From: Reticulitermes lucifugus | Lineage: Eukaryota > Arthropoda > Insecta > Blattodea > Rhinotermitidae | Assembly (NCBI GenBank): GCA_026260175.1 | Contig: JAKCWW010000773.1 | Location: forward strand, 1-64,000 | Direction of reading: 5' to 3' | DNA length: 64,000 bases | Shown here: positions 34,921 through 46,700 of the stretch, one piece after another | How positions within the stretch are numbered: position 1 is the stretch's first letter | How the letters are laid out: the number at the start of each line of letters is the position of its first letter | Translations under genes and position numbers: made by a program | Notes under the pieces: generated by a model | Told to the model about the DNA's origin: nothing | What the model saw: the letters and a program-made list of their open reading frames with translations, nothing else | The model's database searches: none

Positions 34921-37174
34921 TAACATGAAACATAATTGCAGCTTATTAAACAAATAACTTGTTAAGCAGTATTAACTCAACATGGAGTGTAATTTGTTCT
35001 GTGCATATCACAAGTAAGCTTTACTGTATACTGCAATATCATGTCACTTGTCGGTATACAACACATTTCTAAATAAAATCCATGTGGATTCTGATGCCAT
35101 TTCATGCTTTCCTGTATCTGTGTGTAAACTTCCAGTGCTCTAGCACAAATTTATGAACATAGTATATCTTAAGGGGGGGGGATAGAAACAAAAATTAAAG
35201 TTAAGAAATTTAAGAACAGTGTAAAAATCCACAATTTTCATGTATAAGATATAATTTATGATATCTCAGACATTTTGAGAGTTTTAAAATTGTTCTGCAT
35301 CACATTAACTGATTATATTTACATGTTATTGGTGATAAATTCAGAATAAACAAGTTTTTGCTGGAACAAAGGGGTAATTTGTTATTGTTTACAAGTACTT
35401 GCACTCAAAGTAAATGAACTTGAATAAAATGCTGATATTACTGTGATATCCCTGAATATTGCTGTATGCTGTCTCTGACTCATCATACTAACTATGCTAT
35501 CTTAGACAATAACATGGGATGTTGCATCAGGATACAGGTATTACACTCAGTGATGGTGCTTTCAGTTCAGACATTGTTGCTTAGTTCTTGAATGGATGGT
35601 TTGGCTTTACAGTACCTGTGCATTAAGTGGACACCATTTCACACTTATTTTATCCCACTAATGGGTTCTGTGCATGGGAAACCTGTTGGATTTGTAATAA
35701 TAATCATTATTAGAGCTGAGGTAATATCTAAGTGTCTTGATTTAAAATATCTCATAGAAATTAATATCAGTATGTTCTTCACATTTCAGTGAATTTGAAT
35801 TACTAGTCAGTACACTGGCAGATTATGTTGATAACTTCATTATACCCATCAGCCTTTTTTGAAGAAACTTCTGTGATTACTGATAGATGGCATTATAAAG
35901 CAATATTTTACACATTTTAGACAGGAAATATAACTGTAGTTCAGAAACTGGCAGCAGTGACTGCTAAAGAACAATTTTCCTGTTAAGTAATCCTCCTTTG
36001 TGTTTACTACTTATTCAGTATTAGATTTTCTAACATTGTATTTTTTGTTGGTACAAAAATTACTGACTTCATAGTTAATAAATATAGGGAATATCTGTGT
36101 CTGTACTGAAGATAATTTGTGTTTGTAAGTTACCCATGTCCTGTTTAAATTGCAAGATCAGCACCACATTGTAAACAGCTGCATCACTGATGTCACACAT
36201 CTGACACACACTGTTCTTATAACACCTATGGCTTGCGAGATATGAGGTTCTCACAGCAGTGTGGATGAAGGTTTGTCTTTAAAAGAGACATTACGCTCCT
36301 TCAAAATGTCGATAACTTTACTAGTTGACGCTGTAACATCCTAGAAGACTTTAATCTTTTTCTAAGAGCTTGTTAATGGCATTATTTTACACACTATGTG
36401 CTACAAGGTTGTCCCTCTCTTCCTCATCTGTAGACAGTCTACATGCATTTCTCAATCAGAAGTGACAATTGGCATATTTTTTGGACTATCAGAAGCACTA
36501 GACTGTATGATGTTCCCAGAAATTAGGGGGAAAAGAATTTTAGGAAAGTACTTGCTACGCCTTTGAACTACAGAAAATGTGTAGATTTTATACACTGTTT
36601 TCTAGGGAAATATGTCCTATAATCTGGAAAGTACAGTACACTAATGTAAGATGAAGAACAGCTTACTTTTTGTCATGACACAAGGACAGTAGTATGTGAG
36701 TTCTGTAATTGTGTAACACAGATCTGACTTCTGTACTCCAGGTGCTCAGGTCTGTCACTTATTCATAATGTTCATATGAATAAAGTGAGACAGGTTAAAC
36801 TAGTTCACATACATGCATTTCCTTCCAAAAGGTGAAGTAAGTTCTTCTGAAATACCAGGATGTCAAAATTATTCATCTGTGTAATACAGATGTTGAAAAA
36901 GTGAATTTTGAAAGTAAGAAAGACCAATTTTAGCGCATGTAATAAACTTCATATTTTGCAATAAAATATTGTATGTACATTTTAAACTTGATTTTAATTT
37001 TTATTTTCATGTCCACCGCGTAGTTATGTTTGGTCCGGGGGGTCGAGGGCTGGGGAGATACCATGTAGGTTGCCCTATAATTAACACTAATGAAGTATTA
37101 ATGTATTATACTACAAGCTTTTGAGGTACCACAATGTTAAGATTCCATTCTCCTGGGGTATGAAGAATGGTATT

Positions 37175-37216
37175 TAGTTGCCGACATTTCGGTGCAGCTT
37201 GCTGTCATCATTGCAT
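37175..37216 (-). ncRNA. Hammerhead-like module, degenerate
   Basis: The minus strand reads ATGATGA, then CAGC/GCTG (stem), then ACCGAAATGTCGG. This is the order of the other modules, with the first core base changed. It lies 450 bp upstream of the SF1 start codon. Confidence 0.3.
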
Positions 37217-37384
37217 AGTCTGTCTTATGACAGGTTCACAGCTTGTGCCAAAGCGAGTTCTCTGGAGAGTGCGATTTAGTGCTTCCTTTCTCAGATTCCA
37301 GTATCTTCCCCCGTCTTATGTTCAAAGAAAGTGTGTCGAACACATACTGTTTATACCGACTGAGCATTCAAACTACTAAGCAAT

Positions 37385-37667
37385 CCCGTATTATTGTCTC
37401 AAAGATAGATGGCAGCTGCACGGGCATCGTAACGTTCGTATGCGCCTCTGTGGTGCTATCTACCATGAAAATTATCGAATTGACATCTGCCGTGAAGCCG
37501 TGGAGAATTGTTTCGTTGTGGTAAAGTTCGTCGCCATTTTGTGAGCGTGGAGTAAGGTAGTTCAGAATGATTTTTAGCTATATATAATTTCCTATTTATC
37601 GGTAAAAGGGTTTATATGTTTGTTTCAGCTATTCTTAATAATTGTATTTCCCACAGTTGTATGAAAA
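37385..37667 (+). promoter_or_regulatory. SF1 promoter and 5' UTR region
   Basis: The CpG density rises sharply (catcgtaacgttcgtatgcg, ttcgtcgccattttgtgagc). The latter contains a YY1/Pho-type core (GCCAT, i.e. CAAAATGGCG on the other strand). A TATA-like run (agctatatataatttcc) lies near 37575. A possible 5' UTR intron runs from tgga|gtaagg near 37548 to an acceptor at cttttgtttcag-type or cccacag (37656). The initiation site is inference. Confidence 0.5.
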
Positions 37668-37797
37668 ATGAGTTCGAACGGATCTAATGAATCGTTGTTT
37701 GGGTCGCAAGGAAGCACAAGAAATTTTACTTCATTGCTGAATCCTAGTTACTTGCAGTCCACTAATAGTAAAGAATCACATAAAAGGGAAACGGACG
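37668..37797 (+). CDS. SF1: SF1 exon 1 (residues 1-44)
   Basis: [20 protein letters not shown] and on to KRETD plus one base; donor acg|gtaagt. It is poorly conserved outside insects, as expected for this N-terminus. Confidence 0.85.
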
Positions 37798-40700
37798 GTA
37801 AGTGATTTTATATGATCATGTAATTTCATAAATACTCTTGGATTACTGTTTTGATTTGGAACTGGCTGTTTGCGCTCGTAAGGACAGCGACTAGCCTGAC
37901 GGAGGTTTTTTTTAGTCGTGCTCTTCCTGCACGGAAATACAACCATGTAGCTTAAATGTGGCCAGCGGCGCTTCTTTATGTATTGTGTGCAATTCACCAT
38001 GGCATACACTTGTTTCACATGCCTTGACCATGTTCAAAGAACTACGAACCAATCACTAATACCCGTCAGATTTATTCTGAAGTACCAGCTTCGTGTTGAC
38101 CGTACTTCACGTCGTGAGTTAGCTGACCCAGATTTGGACGTGTGTATAGAAGTTTGCGGCTACAGAATTGTTATATTTGAAATACTGTAGGTTTTCAAAC
38201 CTTATCTCAGCATTTTGGATCTCATGGTAGTGTACAAATATTAAGGTTTTCTCTCCCACCTCCATTTGTTTCCCCCAGAGGTTGAACATGTACGGATATA
38301 AGTTGGCATAAAGTGCCTTGGTTGTATGTTGGTTAAGTACAGGAGTAATTTTTTAAAAATGCCTGTGAATATTGTAAGAACACCGAAAAATATGTGATAA
38401 ACATTTAGTTTTGTTATTGAGTACGCAGTTAACTGCCACTTGTAAACTTTTTAGGTGGTGGTGGCAACAGTGCACAGCATTAATGTTTATTACTTAAAAA
38501 TTACACAGCTGAATGCAGCATGTCAGAGGACTTACTTACTTACATATAATCAGAGCAATTTGTTGTTCAGAAATGTTATGCGGTTATTATGTTTTTATTA
38601 TTTCACAAAACTATGAATCAAGCATCAGGTAATCACATTTCATTTTCATTATAAGTAAAAAGTGTCCATTTGTAGAGATTCAGAAAGCAGCTGTAATAAA
38701 TGGAATGGCACAAGCATCTCATAACTTAACTACATGCAGTACAGTCCATCTTGAAAATCTGATAGTCACTGTGCACGCCATGAAACTTCTCGACTCATTT
38801 TGAACCCAGACGTTCGTTACAGTGTTTGGTAGAGCCAGTTATATTATGTGGCCATTAATGATGCTATTGCCAGTTGTATTGGGTATTTATAGATGTGTAT
38901 AGACACTGTTCTATAATCAGTAGTCAAGAGCACGAATCGTGACGATCATAACTGTATCATAGTCTTCAAATGAGCATGATTTAGACACATGAGCTAGAAG
39001 TCTTGAATGCAATGCAGTGTATTATAATGGTAAAAAAGCATTTGTTTGAATAGTAGATGGTTGGAACACAAGGTGAATGATGATATTGATAATTGTTTCC
39101 CAAAAGATAGAGAAATATTTGTATTTTATTATCTGGGGTATGGAGTTTTAAATATCTTGAGTACTATGAGGCTGATGGTCATAAGGTAGCTGGGCAGTAA
39201 TATTGGGTAATGTTTAAGTGTCTTAGTACAATGGGGCTGATGGTCATAAGGTAACTGGGCAGTAATACTGTTAATGTTTAAGGGTCTAAGTACTATGGGG
39301 CTGATGGTTATAAGGTAACTTGGCAGTAATACTGGGTAATGTTTAAGTGTCTGAGTACAATGGGGCTGATGGTCATAAGGTAACTTGGCAGTAATACTGT
39401 TAACACTTCCCCTCCGGCCAGCATTTAAACTTTTAAGTCCCGCCTGCCTGGTGATTTTAAGGACACTGGAAAAAAAATGTAAAAGTACTGCATTTTTTGT
39501 CATAATAATACAAAATTTTTTCACGCCACCGCAGAAAGTTTGCTGTATCTCGTGCACGTAAGATGGAATACTTACATGTATTTGGAGTCTGACACTGCAG
39601 ATGGAAATTTTGGGGCTGGAGTGACAAAATTTATAGTCACTAGAAGGTCACTACAATTTCCACATCGCACAGAGACAAGGTTTTTGCGGCACTACCGCTG
39701 AAAATGAATGTTACTCTTACTCCCAGTAATTCAGTTTGGTATGATACACTTCAAAACACTGCCCTATACAAAGTTGTACATCACATTTTTGGCAGTACAT
39801 TGTAGTGCATTTCTTCACAGTTTTTCCGGTCGGGTGCATGCTTCTCTCTGCACACACGTGACGTGAACGCTGAGATTGTCCCTCCAGCTTAGCATGTGTT
39901 GCTGGAATCCTATATAAAAAAAAGATCTCTCCCTACCTGTCTGCCAGCTGGACTGCTAGGCAGACCTTGTACTTAAATTTCAATACTGGCAGTAGCGAGT
40001 AATCCTTCGGCAACTTTATCGTGGAAAATTTCTAGCGAAATTTTTTTCTGTTTGTTTTGGTGTGTAAGATGTATGCATTGACAACTGCCAAGTCGAATAG
40101 ATGAAAGAAAGTTTTCTTCAACCATTTTATCATCTTCCTTTCAGGCGAATAATATGACAGCATCTGGTCCGATCTGTCCACACCAGTCTTATACTTATTG
40201 TATTCAAAGACTGTGGTTGATTTTATTTTATGATTTGCCCCCCTTGACAATGGTGCCTCAACAATTTCATCTTCATGGGCACTGGTTAGGAAAAAAGCAT
40301 CACGGGTGTCCTTCCACTTGATAGCCAAGAGGTGATACCGTTGGCATGTTATTTTTTCACCTTTTTTCAGTTTTACAGAAAATGCATGTTTAGGCATTTC
40401 TGTTCGACATCACTGTGCCTGCTGCCTTTGTTTTACAAGCCCATAAATGGTAAAAAATCTTTGGACTGGAGAACCATCTGTCCATGTACACACTGTGACC
40501 CCTCCCTTTTATTTTATCACACAACCTGTCAGTTACACTGAATGCTGTCTTGTGTTCTGAGTGCCCCTGTATATGTTTCCAGGCTGTAGACATAGCCGCT
40601 TTTGGCCTCACAAAGTTCAAACATTTTTATTCCATATTTCTGGGGCTTTCCTTTGATATAAACACGAAAGAATATGCAGCCTCGAAATGGGCGTATTCAG

Positions 40701-43700
40701 ATGTAACATTGTCAATACCACAAGGAACCTATTATGAGACATTCCAACCGAAGCTGCATATGGGGTCTGAATAATTGGACACAAACTCCAGTAATCCTGC
40801 AGAGATGACTTGCGTAACACGCTCATGTGTATGACTATCAAAAAGATTTCTTTTTCTTGTAATGTCACTGGATTCCACTGTGCAAATACAGATTTGGGTT
40901 TCAGAGGGCCCTCTTGCTTCTTTTTATTTATTTGCTGCATTGCGTAACGGTTTTTTTCATTCCGTATACGTTTGAACAGTTCTGTGCTGAAGAATATTTC
41001 AAGTATGCCCAAGGGACAGCTGTCTTGAGATATATGGAAATTTTTATTTATCCCAGGTACTCCAGAAAGTGCAGATTTCTGAATCTTCTGAATTTGTTCT
41101 TTCAACCCTAACTCAAAATCTGTATTTGCACGTTTAGGAATGGCCCTGCGTGTTCTCCTCCTGCCTCTGTCTGGTTCCGGCTGGCGAACTTCTTACTTCA
41201 CATGTGTCACGGTCAGAAAGTGCACTAAAACTACCACCATCTGAGCCCGAATCATTCACAACTTCACTTATTTTATCAGTTCTGATAAACTTTTTTGTGA
41301 AGTATTTTGTGAACTAGAACTCAGTCCAGGATTTTCCATTTTGCTTGCGGCGCACTAAACATCAGCTAACTACAATCAGAGCTCATTGGTACTTTCAGAA
41401 CCATATGCTGGGAGAGGGGTATGATGATCCATTGCGTCTGATCTCGGGTGTCAGCTCTGATAAAACGAAGGCATGCCTTGAGTCAAACGTCAAAACAGTT
41501 TGTTGCGCAAACGTTCTCACGCGAGAGTCTAGCATACGCATTTCTACGTCTTGCAGGAAGCTGAACAATGTCACTGAAAATACAATCATGGACGAGTGTA
41601 ATGGTACAAACGTGAAAGTTTTTTCTAATGTGCTTATAAAAATCAGGGAGTACTAGTACTCCGGCCAGACAGTTGGCGTGTGAGGCTGTAACCGATTATA
41701 TTGCCCCTTTCGAGGGAAGGTGGAAGTAGTGTGGTTGGAGTGGGAGTTTTACAGCGCCGGCACCCCATATCAAAGGCAGCTTGGGATATTGGGGTCAGGG
41801 ATTCAGAAAAGGGCAGTAAAACAAGCCATCTTGCTAGCCTTGGGAAGGCTATGCACAAAACACTGATAGTTGAGAAGAGAATTCCAATGGGGGTGCTCCA
41901 ACCACTCGCTGGTCAGGAGGGAGACAGAGGCCTTCAAGATACGAGCCTGTTGTAAATTGTGAACGAAGAATATTGTGGTTCAATTTTGTCAAATATAGCA
42001 GCTTACAAATCACCTGATTAATTTTTCTGACTTGGTTGCTTCGGTGTGTTAGATTTGTTGGTAACTTGATGAAAATTAACAGTTGTACGTCCATCGCCCA
42101 ACACCCCTTCCACATCATATTCCCTGAGATAAGCCTTGCTCTCCACTGTACAAGCTAGCAGCTGATCATCTTACCTTCATATCGAGACGTTAACACAATA
42201 AAAATAGAAACCTACTGATTGCGTGGAAAAGGTAAGAAGTAAGGATCAGTTAAAAGGCCGCAGAGTACTAGTACGCCGCGCAGAGGGGAAGTGTTAATGT
42301 CTTAAGTGTCTGAGCACTGTGGGGCTGATGGTCATAAGGTAAAAGGTAACTTGGCAGTAATGTTAGCTGTCAGCTTGCAGGACTGTGCATGTATCATTGT
42401 GATAATGTACGGCATAGGATTAACCCTCTAAAGCCCAGTGGTTACTTTATATACCATCACATTTAACATTCACAGATTGTACATCCTGCCCACAGAGAAC
42501 ATTGTACATCCTACCCACAGAGAACAAATAGCAATTATCATTAACATCAACCACTTAGTTCTTGTGACCCAGACGGAGATTATCTACTGTGCTGTATGGC
42601 CTGAATCTTTATATATTTCAGTTTCCTCTTGGTCTTCAAAGGGTTAATGAGTAAACTCTCTGTTTAATTTTATTACTCTGTTTTTGCCTTTTTCTTTCAA
42701 TGATACGGACTATCTCTGAAGAAATTCATTGTACAATTTCAGCTGAAAGGGAAGAGAGAAGGGCTAAGAAAAGAAGATCACGATGGGGTGGAGATGAAAA
42801 AGAAAAGACATTTATTCCTGGTATGCCTACTGTCTTGCCAACTAATCTAAGTAAACAACAAGAAGAAGCATATTTAGGTAAGGCAGCTTTATTTGTCCTA
42901 CTAATTTATTACATGCTTGCTTTGAAATTGGTGCAGGGAACTTTGAATTTCATGTATGTGTGTGGCATAATCCAAAGTATATGGTCTTTGTTTCAGTGAT
43001 TCATGTGTAACTTTATTGAAATTCAGGTAGTTTTATTTAAGAAACGGCGAAGCAATTATATATTTTGCAGTGTATTAACTGTATGTGTATCTGTTGCCAA
43101 TACATTACATGGTGTAGACATCAAGATAGGGCATGTGTTTCTTTTTATTGCCATTTCAGTGTAAGCATTTAATAACATTTGTATCTTCAGTTACTGCAGT
43201 TTTTGTATGTGTTTTGTTAATTATGTTTGCTGCCAGGACTGGCCATTAATCTATTTCCATTTTTATATTTGAAGAACTTTCTGGAATATGGGAACCTTGG
43301 AAGTCGTGCCTGAGTTTGACCATTCCCAGCTTTTTTATTTTCTGTTATAAGTTATATTAATATATTCGTGGATATTCCAGGATTTGTAACAATGAAGTTG
43401 TTATGTTTGCTTCTGAAGGTCTGTTTTGTTTCCTGTATAAACTGAACTTTTTGTAACAAAAGCTCATCTTGTGTTTCCATGATTGGTGTCTAATTTTTGG
43501 GCTTTGTGCCCTTTTCTAACCCATTATATTTCAGTTCAGCTGCAGATTGAAGAGATCAGCAGAAAGCTGCGCACTGGTGAATTAGGGATCCCAGTTAATC
43601 CAGAAGAAAGGTGTGCTTCAATGCCATTCAAAACCAATAACCACTTGTGTTCAGCTTAGCAACATCCACGTGGCCCTCCTTCACAAGGAATGGGTCTTCA

Positions 43701-46700
43701 CTTCACGATTGCATTCTGTCATGGGCTGTGTATTGGTTTGGAAAGTCTGTTAAATCATTTCTTTTAGTAAGAGATGAATTCCAGGTTGGGTGACTTCAGG
43801 TTGAAACAGCTGATTAATATTTTTATTTCATCCCATTAAAAATGTAATCAGATCCTTTGATACCTGAAGTTTTTTATGTAGTTTGAATTGCAGGATTACT
43901 GTAATTCTATATAAATGTACAGTATTGGACTGCACATTGCACTCAAAAGTGTAATACAAGAGGTTTGTATTTGGGAGGTCTTGGGTTCAGATCTTGGTCT
44001 GTGAAGCAGCTATCATGCTGATGATTTTGTGGTCTTCCTCACTTACCTTGAGGAAATGCGTCTACCTCAGGTTGGACGATGACCACATCATTTCCAGGTA
44101 GTTATTAATCATCTCATTATTCAAGGCAGTATAATCTGAGCTGCTGATGGTGTCATTAAATAAACAGTAGAACATTGCACATTATTTTCTGAAAACATTT
44201 TTTAGGCTGTGACAAAATGCCGTGAGTTACACTTTGCTGGTTTAGACATACAAGGTGCAGAGCTGTGTGCATTCTGCTGCCATTGCCACTCATTGGTTTT
44301 TACTTTTTATTGTATTTATTCTTTATTTATTTATTTATTTATTTTATTGCACAAGAAAGTGTTCAGAAGATGTGCCTGTCAGCATATAACAGCTTGAGAA
44401 CCGCTGGGTGTATTTTATGGAATTTGATATTAATGGAAATTCAGTTTTGATCAAAACAGATGTCACTGACTGATACTTCTGTGAAGAAGTACATGTGGTT
44501 CTGTACTGTGCAGTTCACATAACCCTCTTGAATATATCTGTACTTTGGAATGAGGACAACCATTGTTTTAGTTAAATAATATTAGCCATTGGTTATTCTT
44601 GTTCCAGGATTGCAAATTTATCAGAACAAAAATGTGGTTGATTGGTATTATAGAGAAAATTAAACTCTCAGTGCGTACACAATAAACTTTTCTGTACTTG
44701 TTACAGTTTTTGAGATACAGGGTTTCCTGCATAAGAAGTTTTCCAACAGACCAATAAAAAGGAACTTCTTAAGGGGGAAATTATTCATATAAGGGAAATG
44801 TAAAAATTAGGTCCATGTTTTGGTTTTGACTTCATATTTTGATCCCAAGCATTTTATGTAAAGATCACAAGTTGTATACTGTCAGGGCAGTCTGGAGGTA
44901 CATCTGTTTTTGTGCAAAAGAGAAACAAGTTGCAGTGGACCACCTAAACATGAGTCTGATGTCGTTAATTGTTGGCTCAGGTGCACTTTATTTGCCTCAC
45001 ATTTGTTCTCCACCTCATTACACTGGTCTTCAGTGCCCCTTAAAGTCATAGCATAGCACATTATCATCTTTCCACAACAAAGTCTTTGGTACTACACGTG
45101 TACTTACACTTGGGCACAACATCTCTATGATGTGCTTCAGTAAAAAATTAATGACAAATACCATGGAACCAGAGACGTCACACACAAGCGATGAAATGGT
45201 CTGCAGTCTTATCATCAACTGTGCAGTTCGACCATCAAGAGTGATGGTTATAAGGCCGTTTACATGTGTTAAATGGAAAATGTTTGTATAAAGGTCTGAA
45301 CAAATAAACTTCTGAAGTGGGAACTCTTTTTATGCAAGAATTTTGTATGCAGGGAAATTTAACAATATTCTTACAGGAGTTCTGGTGGGACTTAAAAAAT
45401 ATAATTTGTTATGTGGGAATGCTTAGTATCCAGGAAACACTGTAATGAAACGAACGGACACACGTTACTTTGTGCACACATTTCATAACTTGTCAGAATA
45501 ATCTTGTTTGAATTCTTGAAACATACTCCTTGTTACTTCCTACAAGAAATTGTGTTAGGATGTAACAGTGCAATTCTCCAGAAAAGATGCTGTTTCGATT
45601 AGTTACATCTTACGTATATGGTAGTAAAGTTGACGAGTGCAAAGATTAGTATTTGGAAACAGCTCTGTCATTGGTCTCCTTTCCATAATATTTGGTATAA
45701 ATTAAATTCATTAGATAAACGTAATTGATCAGATAAACATACTGTTACCAGGGTGGTTTTGATGTTATAATGTGTGTTCTTATAAAAGATCTTCATCTTG
45801 TTTTGGAATTGAAAATGAACTATTGCATACAGGGAGATTTCTGTAAAGCTGTGCAGAAATATCTGTATTTCTTAATTGGGTGTTTTTTTAGTTGAATGGG
45901 ATGGGTACAGACTAAATTATTCTATAAATAGTGCAAAGCGGTGGATGACTCGACCTATGTAGAGGGGGTATGTGCGATTTAGGTACCAGTGGTTTAAAAA
46001 TACTGTGATTTGGTTATGTCTTTTTTCTCTTAGAGTATGTGATATGTAACTTTGAAGTTTATCGTGCCAGTGGTCGCTTGATTTGTGGTAAATAATTTTG
46101 TTAAGTGTATGTATTAAATTGATTCTCTGTCTCCAATGTGTATCTGCTATTTGGGTTACTGTATGCAACTGCCTCTTGCCATCCATGGAAGGAAATATAA
46201 ATTTCTTGTAAAAAGGTGAAGTTTGTTCCTTTCCATGCAATTAAGGCTTATATGGGGAGTAAAGGTGTAGCTCCACTCATTCTTAACCTTGCCACTATTT
46301 GGAAGGGAAATGGCCAACTTTATGTCCTGGGGAAAGAGCCCATGGTGCACATTGAACAGGAGGCTGGCCTGACCCCAGAACTGGTCTGGCTGTTTTGGGG
46401 ATGGTTTTTTTTTTCTTGCCCCTGCTAGGATTTGAACCATGGAATTTTGAGCCTGTGGCATAGTCACTAAAGTGTGTACGTATTCCAACTCTTGACAAAT
46501 ACGGAGGAGTACTGGCTGCTTGCAAAGTCGTTGGTTTTGTGTGTACTGAGTATGTAGTTCTGAACTCGTTCATTTCACAATGGCATTAATATGTGGTGGG
46601 TTACGTTCCTTGTGTCAAAAAGTTTCAAAATGTCTTACAAAAATATTTTGCTGTGTATTGCTGGTGCTTGGTGCAGTGAAGTTTTAATTTCTGTTTTAAT

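Larger units (their letters stand above)
32700..37140. other. 3' UTR and intergenic DNA between AP-1 sigma and SF1
   Basis: No gene recognised. Two family A repeats (34558, 34795) lie inside, and the rest is T-rich with short featureless ORFs. 37018-37050 is a small GC-rich patch (ttggtccggggggtcgaggg) of unknown meaning. Confidence 0.5.
39404..42293 (-). mobile_element. piggyBac DNA transposon with exact ends
   Basis: The 11-bp terminal repeats cacttcccctc (39404-39414) and gaggggaagtg (42283-42293) are perfect inverted copies. Each is flanked by TTAA (39400-39403 and 42294-42297), the piggyBac target duplication. The length of 2.9 kb is typical. It carries a decayed transposase on the minus strand. 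An internal agtactagtac motif near 41650 is repeated near 42263, a possible subterminal repeat. It sits in SF1 intron 1. Confidence 0.92.

Noticed and set aside
39129-39557. 142-codon minus-strand ORF with repeated [10 protein letters not shown]-type segments
   Set aside because: The repeats are the 64-66 bp minisatellite units read in frame.
41643-41955. Two opposed ORFs in the piggyBac 5' part
   Set aside because: They have no catalytic or family signature and lie outside the transposase blocks; treated as non-coding or repeat sequence.
46156-46573. Overlapping ORFs of 70-110 codons
   Set aside because: They lie over a minus-strand S1 SINE and its box B region.
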